From contig NZ_JACCCY010000001.1 in assembly GCF_013409575.1 (NCBI RefSeq), positions 248,001 through 312,000 of the forward strand: a stretch of DNA of 64,000 nt, read 5' to 3'. The notes beneath the pieces were generated by a model. That model saw only the letters and a program-made list of their open reading frames with translations, was not told the DNA's origin and did not search any database. This stretch comes from Macellibacteroides fermentans. Its GTDB lineage: Bacteria > Bacteroidota > Bacteroidia > Bacteroidales > Tannerellaceae. A program made the position numbers and the translations under genes. Positions 26,246-35,468 of the stretch are shown here, piece after piece. Numbering within the stretch: the stretch's first letter is position 1; each line of letters opens with the position of its first letter.

Positions 26246-26314
26246 TTTTATATTTGCAACAATATTAAATCCTTCCTCACAGCTTACAATTTGAGGACGG
26301 GAGGTTTCTCCCGG

Positions 26315-26352
26315 AAAAGAGCTACTCATTAGTTGGGTAGCTCTTTTTATTT
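26315..26352 (+). terminator. Rho-independent terminator of sodB
   Basis: AAAAGAGCTAC/GTAGCTCTTTT, an 11-bp stem, followed by further T/A-rich sequence. A smaller hairpin CGGGAG/CTCCCG precedes it at 26298-26313. Confidence 0.85.
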
Positions 26353-26399
26353 AGATTTTTCACTTAAGAGATCTATTCTTTTCAATACGAAGAGGTATT

Positions 26400-26463
26400 C
26401 GTTTGACATATGTTGAACGCAAAGTCAACAGCTGTCTACTTTGCGTTCAACATATGACAAACG
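26400..26463. repeat. 64-bp nearly perfect palindrome
   Basis: CATATGTTGAACGCAAAGT (26407-26425) is the exact complement of 26438-26456. The symmetry continues outward as CGTTTG/CAAACG and inward to a central ACAGCTGT, with only three mismatched pairs across 64 bp. Confidence 0.75.
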
Positions 26464-26662
26464 CAAGATACACAATTGACAAACGAATAGTTTATAGTTA
26501 TAAAAGAAATAGTTTCCCGTTTACTAAGGAATAGTTTATGGCATGATCTGCTCTAAATGCCTACCTTTTTTAAATAGTACAACAGCATCAGCAATAGATT
26601 ATAAGTAAATCTTTTCTATCGGTCCGTGTATTTGTATTTATGCCTGCAACCAGAAAGAAGAA

Positions 26663-26694
26663 GTCCGTATATGACTTCACAGCGATATACGGAC
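26663..26694 (-). terminator. Hairpin downstream of the universal stress gene
   Basis: GTCCGTATAT/ATATACGGAC, a 10-bp perfect stem with a 12-nt loop, 63 nt after the minus-strand stop at 26758. On the minus strand it is followed by a pyrimidine-rich TTCTTCTTTC. Confidence 0.5.
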
Positions 26695-26757
26695 AAACAA
26701 ATAACAAACTCTACTTATATGAAAAAACAAATACATTAAAACTCTAGTTACTTACAG

Positions 26758-27870
26758 TTATGAATGTAATACCATCATAGGTGTATCTGTGTGAAATAAC
26801 ATCTTCCTTGCGATACTCGGATTAAACATTCTGGCAAAAATACCCCTGCGATGTGTGCTAAATGCAATGAGATCAATACTTTTATCTCTTACAAATTTTT
26901 CGATTGCCAAAAGTAAATCACCATCATCAAGCACAGTATGGTTTATCTTTGCATCCGGATATTGTTTCTTAAAGTATTCACGTATTCCGGACAATCTTAT
27001 TTCGTTCCATTCATCCTTGCTTGTTGATATATTAAAAATATGAATCTGTATATCGAAATCCTTGAATAATTCCATAAACTTGTCAAATACAATCAAATCG
27101 CGCTGATCAAAAGAGGTTGAAAAAGCTACATTTTTAACATCACTCAAACTGTTGAACGGTACATTTTCGGGTATTGCAAGAACAGGAACCTTACTTATCT
27201 CGATCACTTCGCCGGTAACGCTACCTATTAAGTCCAAATCTTTTTGACTTTTACCTCTTGTACCCATAACAACCAACGTTGGATTATACTCTTTACAAAA
27301 GGCTACTATTTCTTCTTCCGGCAGACCTTCCCGCAGTGCATTCGAAAAGTTTACATAGGGTAATTCTCCGGAATCCATTTTCTTTTTAAGTAAATTGCAA
27401 ATATTAGCCATGTCATCCTGGACTCTCTTCAGCAAATGCTGTACGGTATCGTCGTCATTTATCTGATAGGCCAACGTATCTCCAAGAGGTATAGCCGAGG
27501 GGAAATAAGGGGTGAAATAAGCATGCAGAATCATCACTTCGGCACCAACCTTGTGTGCATAATTAATACCTATTTCGCAAGCGGCAATCGAATAATCCGA
27601 GAAGTCCACAGGAATCAGCACTTTCTTTGTCTTTGGTCCGGATTCAACATTGACATCCTCTTCAGCAAAAAACTTACTATCCTCAATTATTCTGAGAGCA
27701 TGGGGTAGATCACTTTCTTTAATTCTCACACGTACTCCGGCTGATACAACCGGTTGAATAAGGTTTACATTGTGTATATAAACATCAATACCCTCTGTTT
27801 CAAGCATCGTTTTTAAAATCTGAGCTTTTTCGAACGTGTGGATAGCTAATGTTACTAACTTATCTTCCAT
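26758..27870 (-). CDS. Universal stress protein with tandem USP domains
   Basis: A 370-residue cytoplasmic protein in three parts. Residues 1-75 resemble a DUF2007-like small signal domain (LVTLAIHTFEKAQILKTMLE and VRVRIKESDLPHALRIIED). Residues about 83-235 form a full USP domain with KKVLIPVDFSDYS and the ATP-binding VVMGTRGKSQKDLDLIGSVTGEVI. Residues about 245-370 form a second, degenerate USP ending in STHRRGIFARMFNPSIARKM. USPs respond to starvation and oxidative stress. Transcribed alone, near sodB. Confidence 0.82.
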   Translation of the reverse strand: MEDKLVTLAIHTFEKAQILKTMLETEGIDVYIHNVNLIQPVVSAGVRVRIKESDLPHALRIIEDSKFFAEEDVNVESGPKTKKVLIPVDFSDYSIAACEIGINYAHKVGAEVMILHAYFTPYFPSAIPLGDTLAYQINDDDTVQHLLKRVQDDMANICNLLKKKMDSGELPYVNFSNALREGLPEEEIVAFCKEYNPTLVVMGTRGKSQKDLDLIGSVTGEVIEISKVPVLAIPENVPFNSLSDVKNVAFSTSFDQRDLIVFDKFMELFKDFDIQIHIFNISTSKDEWNEIRLSGIREYFKKQYPDAKINHTVLDDGDLLLAIEKFVRDKSIDLIAFSTHRRGIFARMFNPSIARKMLFHTDTPMMVLHS

Positions 27871-27910
27871 ACTTATGGTTTTTTATATAAAACAACAAGT
27901 TCCTTTTAAA

Positions 27911-27954
27911 GGTTTAAAAAAAAATCCCAGTGCCTTTAGTTATGCATTGGGATT
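27911..27954 (-). terminator. Terminator of the small HTH gene
   Basis: AAAATCCCAGTGC pairs with GCATTGGGATTTT (one G-T pair); on the minus strand a nine-T run follows. Confidence 0.85.
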
Positions 27955-27974
27955 TTAAGCGTTGAAAATTTCCT

Positions 27975-28253
27975 TTACGCTTCGGGCGCTACCGCTTTCT
28001 TCCCAATCTTTTCGTTGAGAATTTGCAATGCGCGCTCCAAAACTGTTGTGTCGTCAAGAATTACTAATCCACCATCTGGTCCGGGCTCTATGTGTACCCC
28101 ACAACTCTTTCCATCCTTAAAATTATGTCCTCCGAAATAATTCCGAACGGTTTCTACTGATAAACCCAACTCATCGGCAATACGATGAGTGCTACCATCA
28201 GGCAGGCTGTCTTTGATTTTACGTAGCTCGTTAAATGTGATTGTCTTCGTCAT
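27975..28253 (-). CDS. Small helix-turn-helix DNA-binding protein
   Basis: From the ATG at 28253 the product is 92 residues. An HTH is evident in HRIADELGLSVETVRNYFGG (residues about 22-41), followed by a short beta region (GVHIEPGPDGGLVILDD) and a C-terminal helix. The protein is widely conserved in Bacteroidota as a DNA-binding protein of unknown target. The frame continues 42 nt upstream, but the ATG at 28253 fits the conserved start. Transcribed alone with a strong terminator. Confidence 0.75.
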   Translation of the reverse strand: MTKTITFNELRKIKDSLPDGSTHRIADELGLSVETVRNYFGGHNFKDGKSCGVHIEPGPDGGLVILDDTTVLERALQILNEKIGKKAVAPEA

Positions 28254-28391
28254 GGTATTCCTTTTTTGAAGGTTAATACTTGTGTTAAAATTCATGCCTC
28301 TAACTTAGCCATTATAAACATACTAAACAAATTATTTCACACAAATAATGTTTATTTTCACATGCTTTACGGCATCATTTAATCACTCCGT

Positions 28392-29087
28392 CTATCGTAG
28401 TATTGTAACCAGAGGTTTTGTTAGAATCAATATAAGTAAAACTGAAATAAGTATTGAATAGACAATCAATCTTTTCTCTTTTAAGCTATAGATAGTATCT
28501 GGCGCATTTGTTGGGAAATAGGCTTTCAAACCGGTATTCCGTACATATAAGTACAACTTGTATACAACATATCCAAAAAAGACTCCGGCAAACATACCAC
28601 ATACTACATCCGAAATAAAATGTACTCCCAGATATATCCGGGTATATGCTGTAAGCACCGACCAGGAAAAGATAGTCCACGTAAACATCTTATTTCTTAA
28701 AAGTAAAGACATAAACATGGCAAAGCCGAATGCATTGGCTGCATGACTCGATATAAAGCCGTAAAGACCACTTCTGTAATCAAAAACAATCTTTACCTGA
28801 TCCATAAAATCGGGATGATGCGTGGGGCGATACCGCGCAAAAATGGGCTTGCAAAAATGAGAAGCAAATTGATCGCATAAGGTAATCACTAAAGCAATGG
28901 ATACAAGTATGAGAATCGATTCTCTCCAATTCTTCTTATATACCAGTACAAACAATATAAAAGCTGCCAACGGCAGCCAGACAACTTTCCCGGAATATAG
29001 CCACATAAAGCTATCCAGAAATGTTGAATCGCTGCCGTTGAGGAAGAAAAATAAATCTCGTTCAAATAATAACTCTTTTTCGAGCAT
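28392..29087 (-). CDS. PAP2-family membrane phosphatase
   Basis: A 231-residue membrane protein of the type 2 phosphatidic-acid phosphatase family. The catalytic motifs are KPIFARYRPTH (Lys and Arg-x6-type region near residue 82), SSHAANAFGFA (PSGH-like, His near residue 115) and RIYLGVHFISDVVCG (His and Asp near 153-157). Likely substrates are undecaprenyl pyrophosphate, lipid A or phosphatidate in the inner membrane. It ends the Bat operon, 18 nt after batE. Confidence 0.88.
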   Translation of the reverse strand: MLEKELLFERDLFFFLNGSDSTFLDSFMWLYSGKVVWLPLAAFILFVLVYKKNWRESILILVSIALVITLCDQFASHFCKPIFARYRPTHHPDFMDQVKIVFDYRSGLYGFISSHAANAFGFAMFMSLLLRNKMFTWTIFSWSVLTAYTRIYLGVHFISDVVCGMFAGVFFGYVVYKLYLYVRNTGLKAYFPTNAPDTIYSLKEKRLIVYSILISVLLILILTKPLVTILR

Positions 29088-29105
29088 GAGGCATTGGATG
29101 TTAAA

Positions 29106-29873
29106 TTAAATAGCAACAATATCTTTGGTAAGCATCCAACCCACATTCCCATTTTCAAGTTCGATTTCACTCCATTCTCCCAACTTGCTTTTTACCGTAA
29201 CTTTTGTTCCTTCATGTAGAATAAACAAATCAGTTCCACTGGAATCCGGCGAGCTCTTTATAGTAACTGTCGGGACAAAGATGATGGCATCGTTCCGGTT
29301 GTTTAGTTTGCTTTGCTGATTACTTGCAAAAATGTTGGCAAGAATAACAATAACTAATAAAACGATACTTAAATAGAATGCAATTTTTTTCAAGCGTATC
29401 CATCGAGAGAAGAAATACATAAACAAACTGAAAATAAATAACAGAAAGGTCGTAATACCTAATTTAGCCCACGAATCGGCAGATCCCATATTCTGAACCG
29501 ACTGAAACCAAGTAACTATAAACAGCTCGCCTACGGGTTCTATTTTGTCGACCGACTTAAGTTTCGCCATTTGAAGATTAAAACGAATGTCTCCATCTCC
29601 GGGATCCAGCAGTAATGCCCGTTCGTAATTCAAGATAGCCGGAGCGATTTTGTCCACCCGGTAATATGAATTGCCAAGATTATAATATATTTCGGCAGAC
29701 TCACCGTTTGTCTTTAAAATGTTTTCATACAGTTCGATTGCTTTATCAAACTCACCTTTCGAAAAAGCAACTTCAGCCTCTTTTACTGTCGAATCTTGAG
29801 CAAACAGATTTCCATAAAAGCATAGGAACAACAATAAAAGCCCATATTTTTTAATATATCCGATTATTTCCAT
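29106..29873 (-). CDS. batE: BatE: TPR and SH3-like aerotolerance protein
   Basis: A 255-residue membrane protein: signal peptide (ending near FAQD), a TPR pair (residues about 27-100, with EIYYNLGNSYYRV), two hydrophobic helices around 140-185, and a C-terminal SH3-like domain (VTIKSSPDSSGTDLF to NVGWMLTKDIVAI). This arrangement is that of BatE in the Bacteroides aerotolerance operon. Spacing to batD is 5 nt. It presumably joins the Bat complex on the periplasmic side of the inner membrane. Confidence 0.88.
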   Translation of the reverse strand: MEIIGYIKKYGLLLLFLCFYGNLFAQDSTVKEAEVAFSKGEFDKAIELYENILKTNGESAEIYYNLGNSYYRVDKIAPAILNYERALLLDPGDGDIRFNLQMAKLKSVDKIEPVGELFIVTWFQSVQNMGSADSWAKLGITTFLLFIFSLFMYFFSRWIRLKKIAFYLSIVLLVIVILANIFASNQQSKLNNRNDAIIFVPTVTIKSSPDSSGTDLFILHEGTKVTVKSKLGEWSEIELENGNVGWMLTKDIVAI

Positions 29874-29878
29874 TTTAG

Positions 29879-31702
29879 TTACTTTTTGATTGTGTTTTCC
29901 ATTTTTCCAATTGCATCGGCTGTTAGTTCGTACAGATTATCCATCGCATCCGAACTTTGAGCTGGAGCATAACGTGCAAATTCACATGTATTCAAAATAC
30001 GCATAAACTCATTAATCAAAGATTCGTCAACGCCATATTTAATTAATTCTGCTTCAACATTATCTTTTGTAAGATTAGATTGAGGAATATTCAATTTATC
30101 ACTTAAATATCCCCACAAAGCACGTAAAACCTCTTCATAAAATGCTTCTTTATCATTTGCTTTTAAAAGTTTACCTGCATTCTTTAAGCGTTTAACAGCC
30201 ATCTTATTCGCTTTCTTGGTGCGAACCAGAGCAATATTGGCATTTTCTTTTACTTGCTTACGGTAGATAAAGAAAAATACGACAAATAATATTGACGGAA
30301 TTAAGTAACATAGCACGTAAATAAAAGAGCCAAAGAATACGTCATCTTTTGAAACAAATCTAACATCGTTGATTTTAAGATATCTGATATCCTGACCAAT
30401 ATATTTCAAGCTTTCTTTTTCACCAAAATTGTTTATAACCGGCGAAGCTGCATTACCATCTCCCTTTTCAACGTGAAGCTTGTACGGACCGGCTTTCAGC
30501 GTTTTATAGGATAGAGATTTTGTATCGAAATAAGAAAACTCTATGGCAGGAATTTCAAAGTCACCCGCATATCTTGGAATAGCATAGTATTCGATAGTCT
30601 TACTTCCAGAAACTCCGGCAGCAGTTGTTTTAATATCCGTTTCAACTTTTGGATCATAAATTTCAAAGTCATTCGGGAAAACAACCTCAGGATTCTTGAT
30701 GAGTTTAACATTTCCGTTTCCTGTCAGTTTAAGTTTTATCGTAACAGCCTCATTTGCTTTAACCCTATCGGAATTGATGGAAGCATTCATGCTAAAGTTC
30801 CCAACTGCACCAGAAAATGAAGCAGGCTTGCCTGCTGGCAATGGTTTTACTGTAACCGAAGCTGGAGAAGATGTAATCACCTTCTTAACATCTTGATAAG
30901 AATCAAAGAAATCATCAAATATGCTACGCACCTTTTGTTGGGTCCTCACTCTTACAACAGCATCGAATTTACCCGCAGGGATAGTTAGTTTTCCAGAACG
31001 CTGCGGATATAAAACGGTTTGCTTCAAAACTACTGTACGGTAGTTTCTGCCATTGTAATTTTCAAGTCCCCACTGTTTTTGTTCGGGTAATTCTACTTCT
31101 TGTGCCAGGAAACCTTCAAACTCGGGGAATTTTACTCCGGTCAGACCACAGTCATAAAGAGAATACAACTTAAATGTTACAACAAAACCTTGTTGTTCGT
31201 ATACATTGCGATCATCTACCAACATTTTAACAAAGAGGCCATCGCTTGTAATTGCCTGAGAGCTTGGTTGCGATGAGGATGCTCCTTCTGATGATGAATT
31301 TCCTGATCCGGCAGCAGCTTTATCCGGAGGCAAAACCTTTATCGATAAAGCGTTAGAAACATAGTTTGCTCCATTTACTTTAATGGTAGCCGGTGCAATA
31401 TTGAATGTACCTACTTTTTTGGGCATCAAAATATAGGTATAAGTAATCGTTGTTTCACTCGTACTCTGACCATTAACCCAAGACGAGCTGTACGATTTAG
31501 ATTGTGAGGGGCCCATCAGAACCTCAAAATCAGGCATTTCCTGCACTCTCAAATCCTTCGCTTCAGCATTGACCGTAAAAGACAACCTGAACTGTTCACC
31601 CATAACAATCGCATTAGGAGCCGAAGCTGTAAATTTTACATCAGCAGCTTCAGACACTAACACAAAAAGGAGAAGCGAAAATAAGAAAACTAATTTTCTC
31701 AT
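29879..31702 (-). CDS. batD: BatD: oxygen tolerance protein
   Basis: A 607-residue protein with a cleaved signal peptide (about 19 residues), several Ig-like periplasmic domains (FTASAPNAIVMGEQFRLSF opens the first) and one membrane helix near residues 455-475, leaving a cytoplasmic tail of about 130 residues with a helical RALWGYLSDKLNIP segment. This is the standard BatD layout. Ser-rich linker GSGNSSSEGASSS lies near residue 136. In Bacteroides fragilis the bat operon supports oxygen tolerance; the biochemical role is unresolved. Confidence 0.92.
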   Translation of the reverse strand: MRKLVFLFSLLLFVLVSEAADVKFTASAPNAIVMGEQFRLSFTVNAEAKDLRVQEMPDFEVLMGPSQSKSYSSSWVNGQSTSETTITYTYILMPKKVGTFNIAPATIKVNGANYVSNALSIKVLPPDKAAAGSGNSSSEGASSSQPSSQAITSDGLFVKMLVDDRNVYEQQGFVVTFKLYSLYDCGLTGVKFPEFEGFLAQEVELPEQKQWGLENYNGRNYRTVVLKQTVLYPQRSGKLTIPAGKFDAVVRVRTQQKVRSIFDDFFDSYQDVKKVITSSPASVTVKPLPAGKPASFSGAVGNFSMNASINSDRVKANEAVTIKLKLTGNGNVKLIKNPEVVFPNDFEIYDPKVETDIKTTAAGVSGSKTIEYYAIPRYAGDFEIPAIEFSYFDTKSLSYKTLKAGPYKLHVEKGDGNAASPVINNFGEKESLKYIGQDIRYLKINDVRFVSKDDVFFGSFIYVLCYLIPSILFVVFFFIYRKQVKENANIALVRTKKANKMAVKRLKNAGKLLKANDKEAFYEEVLRALWGYLSDKLNIPQSNLTKDNVEAELIKYGVDESLINEFMRILNTCEFARYAPAQSSDAMDNLYELTADAIGKMENTIKK

Positions 31703-31735
31703 TATAATATATTTTTTCTGTTTTTTATCTAAATA

Positions 31736-32452
31736 TTACCACTCTTTCTCTGTTCTTCTGCGCTGTTGCTGTTGCATTTGCGCCTTCTTAACCTTTTCTT
31801 GAGTATCCTTTTCATCCTGCAGGAAAGCATCAAGCATCTGCTGAGCATTGTCTTTACTCATTTGCTCATTTTGCTGTTGCTCTTCCTGAGTTTTATTTTG
31901 TTTTTTATCGTCTTGCTGTTGTTGTTGATTCTGTTGTTGATCTTCCTTGTTCTTCTGATCATCTTTTTGATCTTTGTTCTGTTGTTCTTCACTCTGATCC
32001 TGATTCTGCTGATTCTCCAGCAACTTCTGAGCAAGTGCCAGGTTATACCTGGTCTCATCATCTTTAGGATTCAAGCGCAATGATTGCCGGTATGCCTGTA
32101 CACTCTTATCATATTGCTTGTTTTTCATAGAAATATTACCTAAATTATGAAAAACCTGTGCCAACTTAACCGGATCTTTCTCTTGTGCAGCTATCAGCTG
32201 ATACTGCTCGGCTGCTTCGGGAAACTTACCTTGTTTATATAAAGAATTACCCAGATTATAGGTACCTTCAATCGAACGAGGATTTACCTCCAGACTCTTT
32301 CGGTAAGAAATCTCGGATTCTGTATATTTCTCTTTCTTATATAATTTATTTCCCTCGCGAACATTCTTTCGTTCTGCTTTTTGGGCAAAAGTAAAGCTTG
32401 CCCCCATCAGACATAGAGCAACTATAAATATCGGTCTCTTAATTATCATCAT
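31736..32452 (-). CDS. batC: BatC: TPR protein with Gln/Lys-rich tail
   Basis: A 238-residue protein with an N-terminal signal peptide (ending FTFAQ), TPR repeats at about residues 27-148 (EGTYNLGNSLYKQG, QVFHNLGNISMKN, ETRYNLALAQKL) and a low-complexity tail of about 80 residues made mostly of Gln, Asn, Lys, Asp and Glu. The tail is typical of BatC. It likely scaffolds the VWA proteins BatA and BatB, whose genes lie immediately upstream (11-nt gap to batB). Confidence 0.9.
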   Translation of the reverse strand: MMIIKRPIFIVALCLMGASFTFAQKAERKNVREGNKLYKKEKYTESEISYRKSLEVNPRSIEGTYNLGNSLYKQGKFPEAAEQYQLIAAQEKDPVKLAQVFHNLGNISMKNKQYDKSVQAYRQSLRLNPKDDETRYNLALAQKLLENQQNQDQSEEQQNKDQKDDQKNKEDQQQNQQQQQDDKKQNKTQEEQQQNEQMSKDNAQQMLDAFLQDEKDTQEKVKKAQMQQQQRRRTEKEW

Positions 32453-32463
32453 AACGTCCTAAT

Positions 32464-33483
32464 TTACGAAAAAATCTTTACTTTCCTAAAAATCCTGTTC
32501 TTTCTATCAAAGATCAGCAGTTCAACGATAAGCAAAAATAAAGCTATCCATGCCACAAGCTGAAACTGTTCATCATATTCTGAATAAACTTTGCTGTCAA
32601 GCTCTGTTTTCTTCATTTTGTCGATTTCTTTCTGTAAAGCTTTCAATGCGGAATTTGTATTATCGGCTCTAACATACATACCCTTTCCTGCAGCGGCTAT
32701 TTCCTGGCACATTTGCTCATTAAGCATAGTTATAACCACATTTCCGTCTTTATCCTTCATGTAATTGTTGGTTCCCTGCAATGGAATAGGACCACCTTTA
32801 GGCAAACCAATACCAACAATATTGACATGAATTCCTTTTTCTGCAGCAGCGGAAGCAGCTCCGATAGCATCATCTTCATGGTTTTCGCCATCCGTGATAA
32901 GCACAATCGTTTTATCCGAAGTTTCATTAGGAGTAAAAGAGCGTGCAGCCAGATTAATGGCAGCGCCGATTGACGTACCCTGAGCAGAAACCATGGATGG
33001 ATTGATGGATGTTAAAAACATCTTGGCAGAAATGTAATCAGATGTAATGGGAAGCTGCGTAAATGCATCTCCCGCAAAAACGATCAATCCCACTTTATCA
33101 TCGGTAAAACCATCTGTTAGTTTGGAAAGCATCTGCTTCGATTTTTCCAGACGATTAGGCGAAACGTCTTCAGCCAACATAGAGTTGGATACATCCAGAC
33201 AAACCATTATCTCTACCCCCTGACGCTTTACAGTTTCAAGTTTCGAGCCAAACTGGGGTCCTGCTATTACAAAAATAATTGCAGCCACAGCTCCAAATAT
33301 GAACCAAAACTTCAAAAACTGTCGTTTGGGTGATACTTCGGGCATCAATTGCGACAGAATTTCAGGATTTCCCAATCTCTTTATTGCCTTTCTCTTCTGC
33401 AAGTATGCATAAACATATACTGCAAGCAATACCGGGAGAATAAACAGCAAGTATAAAAACTCGGGATTTGCAAAACGAAACAT
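32464..33483 (-). CDS. batB: BatB: VWA-domain membrane protein
   Basis: A 339-residue protein with two N-terminal helices (about 8-26 and 56-75), a von Willebrand A domain (about 90-285) and a C-terminal helix near 310-328. The MIDAS metal site is intact: DVSNSML (DxSxS), the TQLPIT region and ITDGENHED. The VWA domain faces the periplasm. Forms the Bat complex with BatA; 11 nt separate it from each neighbour. Confidence 0.93.
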   Translation of the reverse strand: MFRFANPEFLYLLFILPVLLAVYVYAYLQKRKAIKRLGNPEILSQLMPEVSPKRQFLKFWFIFGAVAAIIFVIAGPQFGSKLETVKRQGVEIMVCLDVSNSMLAEDVSPNRLEKSKQMLSKLTDGFTDDKVGLIVFAGDAFTQLPITSDYISAKMFLTSINPSMVSAQGTSIGAAINLAARSFTPNETSDKTIVLITDGENHEDDAIGAASAAAEKGIHVNIVGIGLPKGGPIPLQGTNNYMKDKDGNVVITMLNEQMCQEIAAAGKGMYVRADNTNSALKALQKEIDKMKKTELDSKVYSEYDEQFQLVAWIALFLLIVELLIFDRKNRIFRKVKIFS

Positions 33484-33494
33484 AAGCCTATTAT

Positions 33495-34481
33495 TTATGG
33501 AATATTTCTAAACAATGTATATCTCAATAAAATCTCCATCAGCAATAATGCAAATATGAGTAAGGCAAGGTCTTTATATTCTTCCTGCTTCTTGCTATAT
33601 TGCTGCACGCTGATTTTTACTTTTTCCATCTGATCAATTTCAGAATAGATCGACTTTAAGCTGGCATTGTCTGTAGCCCTGAAGTATTTACCTCCTGTTG
33701 TTACGGCAATCTCGTTTAAAGTTTTCTCATCAATTTCAACTTTTACATTCTGATATTGAACACCAAAAGCTGTTTGGAAAGGATACGGAGCTTCTCCCTG
33801 GGTACCAACCCCAATCGTATAAACCCTGATACCAAAAGTTTTAGCAATCTCGGCAGCTGTTACAGGAGCTATTTCACCCATATTATTGGATCCATCGGTA
33901 AGTAATATAATTACTTTCGATTTAGCCTGACTGTCTTTGATACGGCTAACAGCATTGGCTAGCCCCAATCCTACAGCTGTACCATCTTCAATCATACCAC
34001 TTTGAATATCTTTAAACAGATTAAGCAAAACCGTATGATCGGTAGTAAGCGGACATTGAGTAAAGCTTTCTCCCGAAAATACAACTAATCCAATGTTATC
34101 GTTTGGCCGGCCATTCACAAAAGCCGCCGCCACATCTTTTGCAGCTTCCAGACGGTTAGGTTTCAGGTCCTGGGCCAGCATACTACTCGATATATCCATC
34201 GCCATTACAATATCGATACCCTCAGTTGTTGTATTCTCCCAATTGTCGGTAGACTGAGGCCTTGCAAGAACAACAATAAGTAGCGCGATAACTACAACTC
34301 GCAATACAAAAGGCAGATGTCTTAAGTGTACCTTGTAAGATGTTGCTTGAGGAGCATCAAATGCCTGCGAAGAGGATATCTGAAAACTTGCCTGTTTTTT
34401 ACGGAGTTTCCATATATACCATCCAATAAGCGGGATAAGCAACAACAATAAAAACAGATATGTAGGATTTGCAAATACCAT
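33495..34481 (-). CDS. batA: BatA: VWA-domain membrane protein
   Basis: A 328-residue paralogue of BatB with the same plan: N-terminal helices (residues about 7-25 and 55-73), VWA domain with MIDAS residues DISSSML, TQCPLT and LTDGSNN, and a C-terminal helix near 305-322. It shares the FANPTYLFLLLLL-type N-terminus seen in BatB. Overlaps almost directly with the preceding accessory gene (1-nt gap), so translation is coupled. Confidence 0.93.
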   Translation of the reverse strand: MVFANPTYLFLLLLLIPLIGWYIWKLRKKQASFQISSSQAFDAPQATSYKVHLRHLPFVLRVVVIALLIVVLARPQSTDNWENTTTEGIDIVMAMDISSSMLAQDLKPNRLEAAKDVAAAFVNGRPNDNIGLVVFSGESFTQCPLTTDHTVLLNLFKDIQSGMIEDGTAVGLGLANAVSRIKDSQAKSKVIILLTDGSNNMGEIAPVTAAEIAKTFGIRVYTIGVGTQGEAPYPFQTAFGVQYQNVKVEIDEKTLNEIAVTTGGKYFRATDNASLKSIYSEIDQMEKVKISVQQYSKKQEEYKDLALLIFALLLMEILLRYTLFRNIP

Positions 34482-34482
34482 T

Positions 34483-35466
34483 TTATTCTTTTATTTCTGT
34501 TGATTCTTTTGATTCTTCAGGAGATGCCACTTCAACTACTTTTGTTTGATTAACAAAAAGATATGCATTCATCAGACTCAATTCATTCTCATCGGGAAGC
34601 GGATGCAGCTTGGCAAACTTCACAAAATCGGCCAATTCAAGAATCTGCTTCAAACTATTATACGACGAATTGGCTTCACTTTCCAAACGGATCAGCTCCA
34701 GAATTTCTCCGGAAGTCATCTCCATTGCATTGATTCCAAAACGATTTACCATATACTTGCGCAAGGTATCTGTAAGCAAGGTGTAGTATTCTTTATTTCT
34801 ACCTTGTTGCCATAGTTTCTGTTGCTTGATTTCATCCAGTTCTTTCATGGCCATCTCAAAAGGAGGAAGTTTAGGTTCTTGTTTCTTAAATGGTATGATT
34901 GACTGTCTGTTTCTGAGTCTTTTCAATATATATCCGATCAGACAAATCAGAAAGCAAGCAAACAATACTCCGTAGATGAGAAGATAATAGTCCGCCAAAA
35001 CAAACGGAGGATCCCAAGTTTCCTTTATATCATTAAATTCATCCGGTTTATCAATGTTTACAGGAATGGTGGAAACCTTTAAAGCAACCTGATTCGAGTA
35101 AATCGTATCCGTCTGATCAATTACCTTAAAAGGAGGTAACAGATACAAAGACGAGTCGAATGAGGTAACCAAAATATCCTGCTTGATTAGCAACCTGTTG
35201 TTATCAATAACCGTTGTATCGGCCTTGGCAATATTCAGCACCTCCACCCCGGTCATCAGGGTATCGTTAGGTATAGGAACAATCACATTTTTACCATTAT
35301 CGGTTGTAACGGTAAGATGCAATACGGTCTGTTCACCAATCAGTATAGCTGCAGAATCGATTGAAACATCAATCAGGGTCTGTTGCGCATATAGTTTTGT
35401 TCCTTGCAAGAAAGACAATACGATCGCAATAAACAAAATGCCTTTATTTATGTATCTCATTTGCAT
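34483..35466 (-). CDS. Aerotolerance-operon accessory membrane protein
   Basis: A 327-residue protein always seen between DUF58 and batA genes in this phylum. It has a signal peptide (about residues 1-28), a periplasmic beta-rich part (TLIDVSIDSAAILIGEQTVLH, reminiscent of the BatD Ig-like domains), one membrane helix at about 158-180 and a cytoplasmic helical tail containing RNKEYYTLLTDTLRKYMVNRFG, which resembles the BatD tail. It therefore looks like a shortened BatD relative. Gaps are 2 nt to the DUF58 gene and 1 nt to batA. Confidence 0.75.
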   Translation of the reverse strand: MQMRYINKGILFIAIVLSFLQGTKLYAQQTLIDVSIDSAAILIGEQTVLHLTVTTDNGKNVIVPIPNDTLMTGVEVLNIAKADTTVIDNNRLLIKQDILVTSFDSSLYLLPPFKVIDQTDTIYSNQVALKVSTIPVNIDKPDEFNDIKETWDPPFVLADYYLLIYGVLFACFLICLIGYILKRLRNRQSIIPFKKQEPKLPPFEMAMKELDEIKQQKLWQQGRNKEYYTLLTDTLRKYMVNRFGINAMEMTSGEILELIRLESEANSSYNSLKQILELADFVKFAKLHPLPDENELSLMNAYLFVNQTKVVEVASPEESKESTEIKE

Positions 35467-35468
35467 GC

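Larger units (their letters stand above)
26353..26757. other. Gene-free stretch with long palindromes
   Basis: No credible coding frame was found. The stretch contains a 64-bp imperfect palindrome (26400-26463), a further CAAACGAATA repeat at 26480-26489 complementary to 26396-26405, and a 10-bp hairpin at 26663-26694. Confidence 0.6.
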
